From Candidatus Obscuribacterales bacterium (GTDB taxonomy: Bacteria; Cyanobacteriota; Vampirovibrionia; Obscuribacterales; Obscuribacteraceae), in assembly GCA_019747875.1 (NCBI GenBank), contig JAIEQI010000041.1, forward strand, positions 1 to 64,000: a stretch of DNA of 64,000 bases. The letters run 5' to 3'. Below the pieces are notes generated by a model. The model was given only the letters and a program-made list of their open reading frames with translations, was not told where the DNA came from and made no database searches. Each line of letters begins with the position of its first letter. Position 1 is the first letter of the stretch. The position numbers were made by a program, and so were the translations under genes. Positions 15,502 through 23,679 of the stretch are shown piece by piece.

Positions 15502-16446
15502 TCAAAGCCGCTCGATATGCTCCTTGATCCTTGCCGCTATTTCAGCAAGCGACGGCTGTCCGGCATAGTAAAGGGCTTCCGTGCCCTTGTACTCCTTTTC
15601 GAACTTTTCCAATTCTTTTGGTTTCTCGAAGAGAAACGCCGGGTTGGCTGCTATTCGCAGCTCGTCTGCCGCAGGGAAGCGCTGTTTCTTTCTCTCCTCG
15701 TACCTCTCAGTTCCGATGAAGGTTTTCACCGCATCAACCTCAAGCAGGCAATACACATCGTAGTAGTGCCGAAGGAAATTCGGCGGCATTTTTCCTGTAT
15801 CGCGAAACTTACGGAATTTTGTAGAGATAGTCTGCAATTTCTCGACGAAGGTAAATTCTGGGTTGTAGCACAGAATGCCCATCGCACGATTGTCGACTAC
15901 GTCGACCTTGCTTGCTCTGGCCGACTCCATCGCCCAAGATGAAATGTCGACTGGTGTATTTGGTGTAGTATCGTCAAAGCCTACTTCCAATAGGATGCCG
16001 GGTTTCACGCCCTGCAATTCTTCGGTTTTGGTTTCGTAAATCAGCCTGATGCCACCATTGCGAAGTCGCTCATCATCATATTCGGTGGCACGAGATGCAG
16101 TTACATCAGGAATCTTGATCTCCGCAGTCAGCCAGTCGTAAAACTTTCGGCGCGATTCGATATGGATGTCCTTGTCGCGGTTCTTGCCTGTTTTTACTTC
16201 CATTTCGGCTGGCGGTTCGAAGCGAATATCGATGTCTTCAGAGAAACGCTTGATGATGCCAAATCCCTTCGAAAGAGACGTTCCGCCTTTCAATTCGAAA
16301 GTGAATCCCTGACTCTTTAGCCCCCACAGGCAGTGCATGATCCAATAGTCTTTTTCAACCAAGGTAGGCGTGATGCTGTCTCGCTCCGCGACAATTCGTA
16401 GCAGGTCCGCGAAATCTGTTCGCTTGTGCAGAAATTCAGGCATCAA
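15502..16446 (-). CDS. AbiEii-type nucleotidyltransferase toxin
   Basis: 314 aa, of the type IV toxin-antitoxin/abortive-infection family AbiEii/AbiGii, whose members transfer nucleotides to tRNA or other targets and stop growth. The signature of the NTase fold is present near residue 55: LKGGTSLSKGFGIIKRFSED followed by IDIRF (GGT-x-LSK and R-x-SEDID). The remaining motifs include a C-terminal helical region with Arg-Phe-Pro. Its ATG lies inside the end of the antitoxin gene (11-bp overlap), the usual coupled order for this system. The protein ends at a normal length and looks active. Confidence 0.9.
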   Translation of the reverse strand: MMPEFLHKRTDFADLLRIVAERDSITPTLVEKDYWIMHCLWGLKSQGFTFELKGGTSLSKGFGIIKRFSEDIDIRFEPPAEMEVKTGKNRDKDIHIESRRKFYDWLTAEIKIPDVTASRATEYDDERLRNGGIRLIYETKTEELQGVKPGILLEVGFDDTTPNTPVDISSWAMESARASKVDVVDNRAMGILCYNPEFTFVEKLQTISTKFRKFRDTGKMPPNFLRHYYDVYCLLEVDAVKTFIGTERYEERKKQRFPAADELRIAANPAFLFEKPKELEKFEKEYKGTEALYYAGQPSLAEIAARIKEHIERL

Positions 16447-17074
16447 GCCATTCCTTGATCAATTTTTTCGTTGCTACAGTTCCGAATTTTGAGGCGGCCT
16501 GTAGTAGCTTCTGACGATCAAATTGATGCGATTTTGCTTGAGCATTGCGCATCAAGTCATCACGCTCCTCGGCGAGTTCGTTCAGATTATTGAGCAAATC
16601 AACCAACAGAAACTCTGAGGAAAGCTTGTTCGGAAATCGCGGCTTCATTCGAAAATCGAAAGTGCGATTGCCAAATGTGAAACGACCGTGTCTCTTGTGG
16701 TTGTAGACAACGGTGCGGTTGTATAGCTGAGTTCCACCCAGTCCAAGCGTGTTATAGCTCGCCGGTGATAGCAACAAGAAATTGTCGTCACGCAAAAATG
16801 CAGCAACAAGTTCGCTATCGGCCGGAGGAACGGGTCCAAATGCGGACTGGCGAGGAACGTAATAAAGCCCTTGGGCAAGCTTTGTTAGTCGCCCAGAATC
16901 TTGCAATTGCTTCAAATGCCGATCTACTGCATTCGAAGCCGGTGCGAGATCTTCCCGCCGGTATACGCCGCCAGCTCGAAGTCGCCGGGACAGAAGTCCC
17001 GCGGCAGTAGGTTTTGCTTTGGTGGCGAGTGCCTTCATGAGGTTTGCCTGAATTTTTATTGAAGTTTCATGCAC
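16436..17074 (-). CDS. AbiEi-like antitoxin (DUF6088)
   Basis: 212 aa. N-terminal winged helix (residues 20-70) with AGGVYRREDLAPASNAVDRH and the wing motif LAQGLYYVPRQSAFGPVPP, typical of the antitoxin of AbiE-type modules, which binds its own promoter and neutralises the toxin without stable contact. The second domain (80-190) contains YNTLGLGGTQLYN and a helical end. It is first in the operon, overlapping the toxin gene by 11 bp. A Met at residue 13 is an alternative start. Confidence 0.85.
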   Translation of the reverse strand: MHETSIKIQANLMKALATKAKPTAAGLLSRRLRAGGVYRREDLAPASNAVDRHLKQLQDSGRLTKLAQGLYYVPRQSAFGPVPPADSELVAAFLRDDNFLLLSPASYNTLGLGGTQLYNRTVVYNHKRHGRFTFGNRTFDFRMKPRFPNKLSSEFLLVDLLNNLNELAEERDDLMRNAQAKSHQFDRQKLLQAASKFGTVATKKLIKEWLDA

Positions 17075-17272
17075 TCAATGTAGCATACGCGCCGCATACA
17101 TGTCAAATATACCCACTAGGCAATAAGGAGATAGCTTAAAGTCAGCGGACTATTATGGGGGAATCTACGGCTGAGCTACCGCACTGAGCAATAAGCGTTG
17201 GCGAAACCCCGGCGTGGACCTATAGCGAAAGGGCGCCCTTGCGGACGCCCCTTCTGAATTGCTTCGCAGTTC
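17075..17272. other. AbiE operon leader and HipA operon trailer
   Basis: Contains the AbiE promoter region (right of 17074) and a GC-rich hairpin GGGCGCCC TTGC GGACGCCC near 17231-17250. No gene is seen. Confidence 0.4.
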
Positions 17273-17480
17273 TTAGCGCACAGACACAGCGCTGCCGAGA
17301 GCGGATTCAATGTTCGCGGTTAGCGAGGAAATGATCGAGTCGCATGTTGCGTAATTAGTGCCTTCCACGGTTGGTCTGAAGTCCATGAGGATGGCCGTTG
17401 TTCCGCGCTCCGTTGCTTGTACTTGTATATCGACCGCAAGGAATCGTTGTAACCGCTCCTTTCGTGTATGAATATGCGGA
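17273..17480 (-). pseudogene. Possible small reading-frame remnant after the HipA fusion
   Basis: About 69 codons open to TAA 17273-17275, containing VDIQVQATERGTTAILMDF and ending ALGSAVSVR. The composition looks protein-like and an AAAGGAG lies upstream, but no ATG/GTG/TTG follows it in frame. I take it as a decayed gene or one with an unusual start. Confidence 0.3.
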
Positions 17481-17495
17481 AGCTAGCTACGAACG

Positions 17496-19454
17496 CTACC
17501 CAAGCGATGTCTCAATGTTTGCGATGACTGCGTCGCGATACTTCTGCGATAGATCTTCTGGCAGTCGTGACTGCGCCAACACTTCATCAATGTTTTGTTG
17601 AATACTTTTCGCCAGATCTTGCATGATCTGCAAGACTCGCTCTTTGGCGCCGCCCCACCTATCTGCGACAGCCGCGAAATCTTTGCGCTTTATTTTGTCG
17701 TTACGTCCGTTGATTGTGATCGCAAACTTGTCGCCAGCCAGGTAGATCCGTGTGTTCACTAGATCATAGATTGGCGAGTAGGCAATATCAGCAAGCTCTG
17801 GGTAGAGCCCCAGTTTGCCCGCTCTGAGCCACTTGATCACTGAGATGTTTTTTGCATGCAAATCGCCATTTGCAACGAACCACGAGAAAATGAGGTGGCT
17901 TAGATACAGCCAGAGGTCTGCTTCGCTCAGTTTGAGATCGACCAATGTCTTCGCTACTCGCTCTGCTGATGTTCCGTATTTGTCTGCGCGCGATAGGTAG
18001 AGCAACGAGGCGGCGTCCTCTTGCAGCGCCAGCTTTAAGCTGTGTTGCATCCCTTCCAAGTCTTGCTTGTTCGGTACGTCGTAGCGTTCGATCAAAAGAG
18101 CCAGACCTCGAAAGAGATCAGTTTTGTTAGTTGCGTCAATCATTCGCACGGTAGCGACATTGAGTCCTGCACGCCGAGCTAGTTCCATCGTGGCCCATTC
18201 GTTTTCGACCATATTTGAAAACGTAGGCGACTGGTATTTGATGATGTGGCTGCAAGTATTCGCCAGAACTCCAAGTTCGAGCTTGGGCTGCCCCTTTTGC
18301 ATGCTGAGCGCCACTGGTAATTTTGCCTGCACGCCTGAGATGCGGACAGGACCCTTTGAACCGAGCCCTCGCATGACGTCTTGTAGAGTCTTTTCATCGA
18401 TGATGTGATCTGCGACTTCAAGGATCGTTTGCGGTGCCGGTGCTAAATCAGCAAGTTTCAGTTGCAGTGTGTCGAAAGTAATTTCGTTGTCTTCCGTCGC
18501 CGGTGTTCTCAGAGTTAGATTCGACAAGTATTTTTGGCTTGTTGCTAGCAGTGCAAGCTTGTCTTCCTTTGCGATTTTGAAGGTCGCCTGTAGTTGGCTC
18601 TCCATCCAGCCTTCGGGAAGCAAGTTCTCAAAAAAGGCTGGCATTTGTCTCCCCTCGTAAGCCGGTTGAGCTTTGAGCGGGAGCTGGGGAGACAGTTCAA
18701 CCTTCCAATTCGGCGAGTATTCAAATCGATATTCGCTAGACAATCCAGCAAGCTGCCCGATTTCCCAGCCGTAGAAATAGACTTGAAATTCACGACGCTT
18801 GGCGATTTGAACTTTAGAGACGAACTGGTGTTTGTCCATTAGTTCGGTCAGTCGCCAGTATTCCGGCTTCAGATCATTGCGATTGGCAAATGCCTGGGCG
18901 CGTTCGCGATCTGCTTGACCAAGTCCCTGTATCAATTCCAGCAGCTTTGATTCCGGCAAGGACTTCTCTGCATAAGACTTCGATGCAGAGAGGCATTCAA
19001 ACACAGTTTGAAGTGGGCTTGATACAGCTACTTTTACAGCCTGAGCTTCCTCGTTCAAGCGCGAAGCTGTCAGCGTTGGCGCTTGTATCCAATCCACTTC
19101 AGGGTACGGAAGATCTCTATTGCGCACTATTCTGACTCCCGGCAATACAACCGGTGAATGAGTAGCGCTTCTGGAAGAGATAAAAGCCAATCCATTGATG
19201 GGGCTGAGGGTGGCGGCTGTGCTGAACGAAAGATGCCAATCAGGAAACAGTCTAGCTATGATCGCTAGTAGGTTATCGTGAATCAGCCGCTCGGGGTCTG
19301 CTCTCGGTTCATCGGAGTAGATCCCCCGACTGAGCGCAACTAACTGGCCGCGATGCGCAGCTACTCTTAGGGCGTTCTTGTCGTCTGGGGTAGTTCCAAT
19401 GTAGAGCATGTAATGATTTCGCGCGCCAAGTTGGGTTTTCGAGAGCAGTTTCAT
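17496..19454 (-). CDS. AbiEi-HipA fusion: winged-helix antitoxin domain joined to HipA-type kinase
   Basis: 652 aa. Residues 1-190 match the AbiEi-like winged-helix plus second domain (GQLVALSRGIYSDEPRADPE; FSTAATLSPINGL). Residues 210-640 are a HipA-type Ser/Thr kinase: HipA_N with MPAFFENLLPEGWMESQL, the ATP-loop RISGVQAKLPVAL, HIIKYQSP, ENEWATMELARRAGL, the catalytic NGDLHAKNIS, and the metal-site YSPIYDLVNT. HipA kinases inactivate tRNA synthetases or other targets and are normally held by a separate HipB DNA-binding partner. Here no HipB gene is adjacent, so the fused domain may supply that role. The start codon lies inside an inverted repeat that looks like an operator, pointing to autoregulation. 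Confidence 0.88.
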   Translation of the reverse strand: MKLLSKTQLGARNHYMLYIGTTPDDKNALRVAAHRGQLVALSRGIYSDEPRADPERLIHDNLLAIIARLFPDWHLSFSTAATLSPINGLAFISSRSATHSPVVLPGVRIVRNRDLPYPEVDWIQAPTLTASRLNEEAQAVKVAVSSPLQTVFECLSASKSYAEKSLPESKLLELIQGLGQADRERAQAFANRNDLKPEYWRLTELMDKHQFVSKVQIAKRREFQVYFYGWEIGQLAGLSSEYRFEYSPNWKVELSPQLPLKAQPAYEGRQMPAFFENLLPEGWMESQLQATFKIAKEDKLALLATSQKYLSNLTLRTPATEDNEITFDTLQLKLADLAPAPQTILEVADHIIDEKTLQDVMRGLGSKGPVRISGVQAKLPVALSMQKGQPKLELGVLANTCSHIIKYQSPTFSNMVENEWATMELARRAGLNVATVRMIDATNKTDLFRGLALLIERYDVPNKQDLEGMQHSLKLALQEDAASLLYLSRADKYGTSAERVAKTLVDLKLSEADLWLYLSHLIFSWFVANGDLHAKNISVIKWLRAGKLGLYPELADIAYSPIYDLVNTRIYLAGDKFAITINGRNDKIKRKDFAAVADRWGGAKERVLQIMQDLAKSIQQNIDEVLAQSRLPEDLSQKYRDAVIANIETSLG

Positions 19455-19521
19455 TACAAGTATACATCATTTGTAATGATTTCGCGCGTCAAAGAGGTAA
19501 ATATAGCGCGATTTCATTACA
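19409..19521. promoter_or_regulatory. Operator sites over the HipA-fusion start
   Basis: TGTAATGATTTCGCGCG occurs at 19472-19488 and identically at 19409-19425 inside the coding start. Its near-inverse CGCGATTTCATTACA is at 19507-19521. A 9-bp inverted repeat, TCATTACAA (19451-19459) and TTGTAATGA (19471-19479), covers the ATG. This matches autorepression by the fused winged helix. Confidence 0.65.
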
Positions 19522-19964
19522 GCAACCCATGCATATGTTGCAATAAATTGGGAGGCGGATGCCATCTCTTGATTATTCATCCGCGGCGAGATCCGTTTGC
19601 TTGAGTCACGGAAATGAATGGTCAACTAATTTGGTATATCGTTGCGTCGAACGTGCAGGGGGATGCTACGGACTGTAGTGCCTTGGGTAAAAGCGGCGTT
19701 GCCTAAACCCATGCCTAACCCACAATTTGCTATCATTCAACAGGCACTATATGTGGTGCTCATTCAGAGATGAGCTGTTCGATTTGTACGAACTAATAAC
19801 CAGAAATCGCTAAGCTTAATTTAGGGCGTTAGTTGGAAATATTCGAAAGTAGTGCCGGTGAAGGTAACCCGGTTGAAAAGAGAATTAGAGCGATCCGAAA
19901 AGTGATAGGTGGAGTAGTAAATTAGCTAAAATGAGTTTTCGGGAAGTGAAGGTTTGATTAGCCT
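19522..19964. other. Right border region of the accessory block
   Basis: About 440 bp without a gene. It holds an arm-type pair, GCCTAAACCC 19701-19710 and GCCTAACCC 19713-19721. I searched for a third copy of the tRNA-fMet 3' end and found none. Confidence 0.5.
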
Positions 19965-20603
19965 ATGACGCTAAAACGCATAGCAGCCATTGGGGATATT
20001 CATGCCGAAGATGAATTGCTGGAAAAGGCAATTGACTTCTGTCGCTCGCAAGTTGATCAGATTGTCACCGTCGGTGATATCGTTGATGGAACTGGTGACG
20101 TCAACCGTTGCTGCGTGCTTCTTCGTGAAAACAAAATTCCAGCCGTGAAAGGCAACCACGAGCGATGGTTGCTGAACAATGAAATGCGTTTGTTCGCCGA
20201 CGTACATTATCTCGAGGATATAGAAAAGGAGAACCTGCAGTGGCTACGGCGCTTGCCTTCGACATTAGTGCTACAGGCCATGAGCGGCAAAGCACTGCTT
20301 TGTCACGGACTCGGCGAGAACGATATGAAAACGCTTCTGCCCGATGAAAATGGCTATGCACTCTCTTCCAATGAGGAGCTGAATAAGTTGTTGCGTGATT
20401 GCGAGTACCGCTATGTGATAAAGGGACACAGTCACAGGCGGATGGTGCGCCGGCTGGAAGGCGTTACATTCATAAACGCTGGCACATTGCTTCAGAAGCA
20501 CGGTCCAGGATTTTGCATCATTGATTTTCGAAAGCAGCAAGTACAGTTCTTTGACTTCATCAATTTTGAAATCACGCCTCGGGACGCTATTCGATTGCCA
20601 TAG
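19965..20603 (+). CDS. Metallophosphoesterase (calcineurin-like)
   Basis: 212 aa. A two-metal phosphoesterase with the motif series in order: GDIHAE (residue 11), VGDIVDGTGD (about 37), KGNHERW (about 60), CHGLGEND (about 110) and KGHSHRRMV (about 148). The size and order match the YfcE/PrpE-like soluble branch. The substrate could be a nucleotide, a phosphoprotein or a phosphodiester; the sequence does not decide. It is the first gene right of the tandem islands and reads away from them. Confidence 0.85.
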   Translation: MTLKRIAAIGDIHAEDELLEKAIDFCRSQVDQIVTVGDIVDGTGDVNRCCVLLRENKIPAVKGNHERWLLNNEMRLFADVHYLEDIEKENLQWLRRLPSTLVLQAMSGKALLCHGLGENDMKTLLPDENGYALSSNEELNKLLRDCEYRYVIKGHSHRRMVRRLEGVTFINAGTLLQKHGPGFCIIDFRKQQVQFFDFINFEITPRDAIRLP

Positions 20604-20672
20604 TGGAAAGCTGGTCAGAAAGAGTAGTGCAAGTTCAATTCTTGCAATTCGAGATGATTGCGAAGGCGCATA

Positions 20673-21581
20673 TTATTTTCTGTTACTAAGACCAAAAATC
20701 TGATCGATCGATTTGCGGATGTTGTCGGTGATGGTGTCGAGGGGCAGATCGTTTAGCTCGCGACCAAACGGCTCGTGCAATTGCTCAACGGTAAGTTCAA
20801 GCGCAATGCCAAAATACACCGCGAGCAGCACAATCGGAATGCTCCAGTAACCAAAATGTGGTGACAGAAGGTAGGGCAACATCAGGTAGTAAAAAAGAAG
20901 CCAGAGCCAGATGCCCACTCTAAACCAGGCCGAGACAGGACTGCTTTTCAGGCGTTCGCATCCACCGACAACATCGAGGAAGCCCGAGAGTTCATCATTG
21001 AGTATCCAGAATTTCGTCTCTGAAATATGCTCATTGTCGAGCAAATCTTCGGTTTCCCGGTGAAGCAGCGTAGCGATGTGCAAGGGGATGTGATCGGAGT
21101 GCTCTATTGCCTCAAGACCGCCAGCATCGAAATCATATCTGGTATCACGGAGGTGGTGCTTCAGGCTGAGCGAAAACTCTCTGAGCAACCGCGCAAATCG
21201 TAGTTTGTGGCTTTCGTTGAGGGATACAAACTCGCACAGCTTGACGGAAAAATTGCGGGTTTTGTTAACCAGGTCACCCCACAATCTGCGACCTTCCCAC
21301 CAGCGGTCATAAGAGCTCTGCGTGCGGAAGCCCATGATTAGTCCAATGGCTAGACTGGACATAGACAAGATTTCATTCGGCTCACTGATACGAATGCCAG
21401 GATGCTCATGCAGGAAGTGAATAACAAGAACGGCGTAAATCATCAAACATGATACTGCCGGTATAAGCGCTTGTGGTTTCACAACCACGTGCATCGCCCA
21501 ACGATGCAGCGCATGGCTAAAGGACCTATCGTCCTCTCGACTGTTAGCGCTGATGTTTGGCTGGAGGTGCTGGTGTTCCAT
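20673..21581 (-). CDS. Bestrophin-like anion channel (UPF0187 family)
   Basis: 302 aa inner-membrane protein with four hydrophobic helices: two near 35-75 and 70-90 (SMSSLAIGLIMGFRTQSSYD) and two near 235-270 (LWLLFYYLMLPYLL). The family hallmark RTQSSYDRWWEGRRLWGDLV is present after the second helix, followed by the cytosolic helical region. Bacterial homologues form pentameric channels. It lies 4 bp after the cNMP/reductase gene, so the two form an operon, perhaps coupling ion flow to redox state (inference). Confidence 0.85.
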   Translation of the reverse strand: MEHQHLQPNISANSREDDRSFSHALHRWAMHVVVKPQALIPAVSCLMIYAVLVIHFLHEHPGIRISEPNEILSMSSLAIGLIMGFRTQSSYDRWWEGRRLWGDLVNKTRNFSVKLCEFVSLNESHKLRFARLLREFSLSLKHHLRDTRYDFDAGGLEAIEHSDHIPLHIATLLHRETEDLLDNEHISETKFWILNDELSGFLDVVGGCERLKSSPVSAWFRVGIWLWLLFYYLMLPYLLSPHFGYWSIPIVLLAVYFGIALELTVEQLHEPFGRELNDLPLDTITDNIRKSIDQIFGLSNRK

Positions 21582-21585
21582 TGTG

Positions 21586-23304
21586 CTACTGTATTTCGGC
21601 GATTAAGTCGTGAACGCACGAAACTGACTGCGCTCCATCACCGACCGCGAAGCCTACGCGTTTGGTTGAGCCGGAGCGGACGTCACCAGCGGCCAGAATT
21701 CCGGGCACAGTAGTTTCCAGAGCGCAAGGTTCGCGATTTTGCAGAGGCCACTTGCCTGATTTCTGGGCGTCCGGCCCGATGAGCAGGCAATTCTTTGCAT
21801 CGCGGGCTATTGTATCGGGCAACCATTTCTCGACGCAGGGCTCACCACCAATGAATACAAAGAGCGCGGACAGCGGAATTCGCTTGATTTCGCCTTTGCT
21901 TTCAGCATCGACGGCTTCGATGGCGTCGGCGCCGATGACGCGCTTTATCACAGTGTTCTCGTGAATGAAAATGTTGGGAAAGGACAAGCACCGATCGTGC
22001 AGATATTGCGACATGCTATATCCAACTTTTCCACGGGCAAAAATGTGCACGTTACGATCGGGGCAGCAGGATGCCAGAAAAGTTGCCGCTTGTCCTGCTG
22101 AGTTGCCAGCGCCGATGACGCCTACCTCCATGTGGTCATACAGTACGGCTTCGACGCTAGTGCAAGCATAGTGCACACCGTTTCGCTCAAATCGATCTGC
22201 ATTTTCCGCATCGAGCTTGCGCCAGGTCAGACCGGTGGCCAGTAGTACCACCTTCGCATGCACTGTGGCGCCGCAGTTTAGTTTGATGGTATGCGGTTGT
22301 CGTGGATCGTCTTTGGGGCGCGGCTCTAACGAGGAAATCTCAACGGGAGCGTAGAGAGAGCCATCAAATTTGAGCACTTGCATTGCCCCCCTCAACGCTA
22401 AATCATTTCCAGACAGTCCCGCTGGAAAGCCGATGAAGTTTTCGATTTTTGATGAACCACCGGCTTGCCCGCCGGGACCTATCCTGTCGAGCACAAGCGT
22501 CTTCAGTCCTTCCGAGGCACCATATACGGCGGCGGCTATTCCAGAGGGACCCGCTCCGATCACAAGTAAATCAACATCAATGTCATCGAAGTGCTTCCAA
22601 ATACCGGCTGCTTTGGCCAGCTCGGGAAGTCCAGGTCGTTGCAGAACCTTTTCTCGTACCTCCACTGCCGGCAACTTTTCTGGCGATCCCCATTTACGGT
22701 AGAGTTCCTGTCCGCGTTCCGTGTCTGTGTCGTGCCAGATAAATGGAACGAAGTTGCGAAACAAGAATTCGCGTATCTCGGTAGTCTCTTTGCAGTGTGC
22801 GGGGCCGACTACTCTCAAACCAATGTTGTTCGATCTCAAAAAGAGCTCGCGGCGAGTTTCAAAAGCAGTCACCAGTTTGTCGGACAGATTTGGCATCTTG
22901 ATCAACACTTCGCACATTTTGTCCAGCGGTACGAGCTGCACTTTCAGAGGTCCATCTGCCTTTCCCGTGACAATCGGAGGGCGTCGCATCAAAAGATCGA
23001 TATCACCATTGAATTGCCCCTCTGTCAACGTGGCGATTTGTTTGTTGTCATCGACGGGGTTTAGAATTTTGAGCTTACCCTGGACAACTATCACCAAGCC
23101 GCGAGGTTCAACACCGGCTTCGAAAACAGTGTCGCCATCCTCGTAGTTGTGTGCGGAGCAATAAGGCAGAATGAGCGCTATTTCTGCCTCGGTCAGCCGG
23201 GGAAAAGCGCGTTCTGAAAGGGTTGGCAATGGTTGCCCAAACATCGCGGACTCTTGCACTTGCTCCCGCTTGTCTTTAGCGTCTTGGTCTTGTACATTTT
23301 GCAT
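21586..23304 (-). CDS. Cyclic-nucleotide-binding thioredoxin-reductase-like flavoprotein
   Basis: 572 aa with three parts. Residues 30-150: cNMP-binding fold (GDTVFEAGVEPRGLVIVVQG; GQFNGDIDLLMRRPP). Residues 160-235: a thioredoxin/glutaredoxin-like segment. Residues 245-570: a FAD/NADPH reductase with VIGAGPSGIAAAVYGASEG, GPGGQAGGSSKIENFIGFP, ATGLTWRKLD, GVIGAGNSAGQAATFLA and ILAAGDVRSGSTKRV. The redox CxxC of thioredoxin reductases is replaced by YACTSVEA, which keeps only the first Cys, so it cannot reduce thioredoxin in the usual way. Known relatives share this loss. It is first in an operon with the bestrophin-like gene. Confidence 0.88.
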   Translation of the reverse strand: MQNVQDQDAKDKREQVQESAMFGQPLPTLSERAFPRLTEAEIALILPYCSAHNYEDGDTVFEAGVEPRGLVIVVQGKLKILNPVDDNKQIATLTEGQFNGDIDLLMRRPPIVTGKADGPLKVQLVPLDKMCEVLIKMPNLSDKLVTAFETRRELFLRSNNIGLRVVGPAHCKETTEIREFLFRNFVPFIWHDTDTERGQELYRKWGSPEKLPAVEVREKVLQRPGLPELAKAAGIWKHFDDIDVDLLVIGAGPSGIAAAVYGASEGLKTLVLDRIGPGGQAGGSSKIENFIGFPAGLSGNDLALRGAMQVLKFDGSLYAPVEISSLEPRPKDDPRQPHTIKLNCGATVHAKVVLLATGLTWRKLDAENADRFERNGVHYACTSVEAVLYDHMEVGVIGAGNSAGQAATFLASCCPDRNVHIFARGKVGYSMSQYLHDRCLSFPNIFIHENTVIKRVIGADAIEAVDAESKGEIKRIPLSALFVFIGGEPCVEKWLPDTIARDAKNCLLIGPDAQKSGKWPLQNREPCALETTVPGILAAGDVRSGSTKRVGFAVGDGAQSVSCVHDLIAEIQ

Positions 23305-23679
23305 ATAGCACCTCCAGCATGTAAGCCGAACACTGGTGCCATTGCTGTTGTGGCAACATTACTCGTTGAGCGCCTCATTGTAACAGACGAGCATCAATGC
23401 CGCGAATTGTAGCTTTTGGTATGTATGCACAGTCTGTCGTCTGAGCGCATAACTTCGCGTACGTACGATCGCTCGGCTGAGGTCCAACAAGGCAGACCTT
23501 GGCGCGCGGAAATGTCAAGCTCGTTTTCATTGAAAAGACTACGCGGTCAATTTGGATTTGGGATCTTCCCAGAACGATAAAAGCCGTGACGATATATCCC
23601 ACCAAGATTGCTGAGTTAATCACCCGGAATGCTGTTTTTGAGCCATTCAAGATCTAATTGTGCGTGGGGATTCTCTTTG
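23305..23679. other. Intergenic region, no supported gene
   Basis: 375 bp. A 91-codon minus frame (23375-23650) starts with a possible hydrophobic helix but continues into unnatural sequence and lacks a ribosome site. It includes the promoter region of the reductase operon. Confidence 0.4.

Larger units (their letters stand above)
15138..19760. mobile_element. Probable second island B in tandem, no integrase
   Basis: Starts at the shared att copy, has arm-type pairs at 15207-15227, 15364-15413 and 19701-19721, and carries AbiE and HipA-type toxin genes. I find no third att copy, so the right end near 19.7-19.9 kb is set only by the last arm-type pair and by the return of ordinary genes. Confidence 0.5.

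Noticed and set aside
15416..15570. Short plus-strand frame starting MKEHWQYDSARELLPP
   Set aside because: Looks protein-like for 30 residues but runs into the AbiEii gene on the other strand; no homology that I can name.
15403..15942. 179-aa plus-strand frame
   Set aside because: Most of it is the opposite strand of the AbiEii toxin gene.
23375..23650. 91-aa minus-strand frame with a possible N-terminal helix
   Set aside because: The second half is unnatural and there is no ribosome site; left as intergenic.
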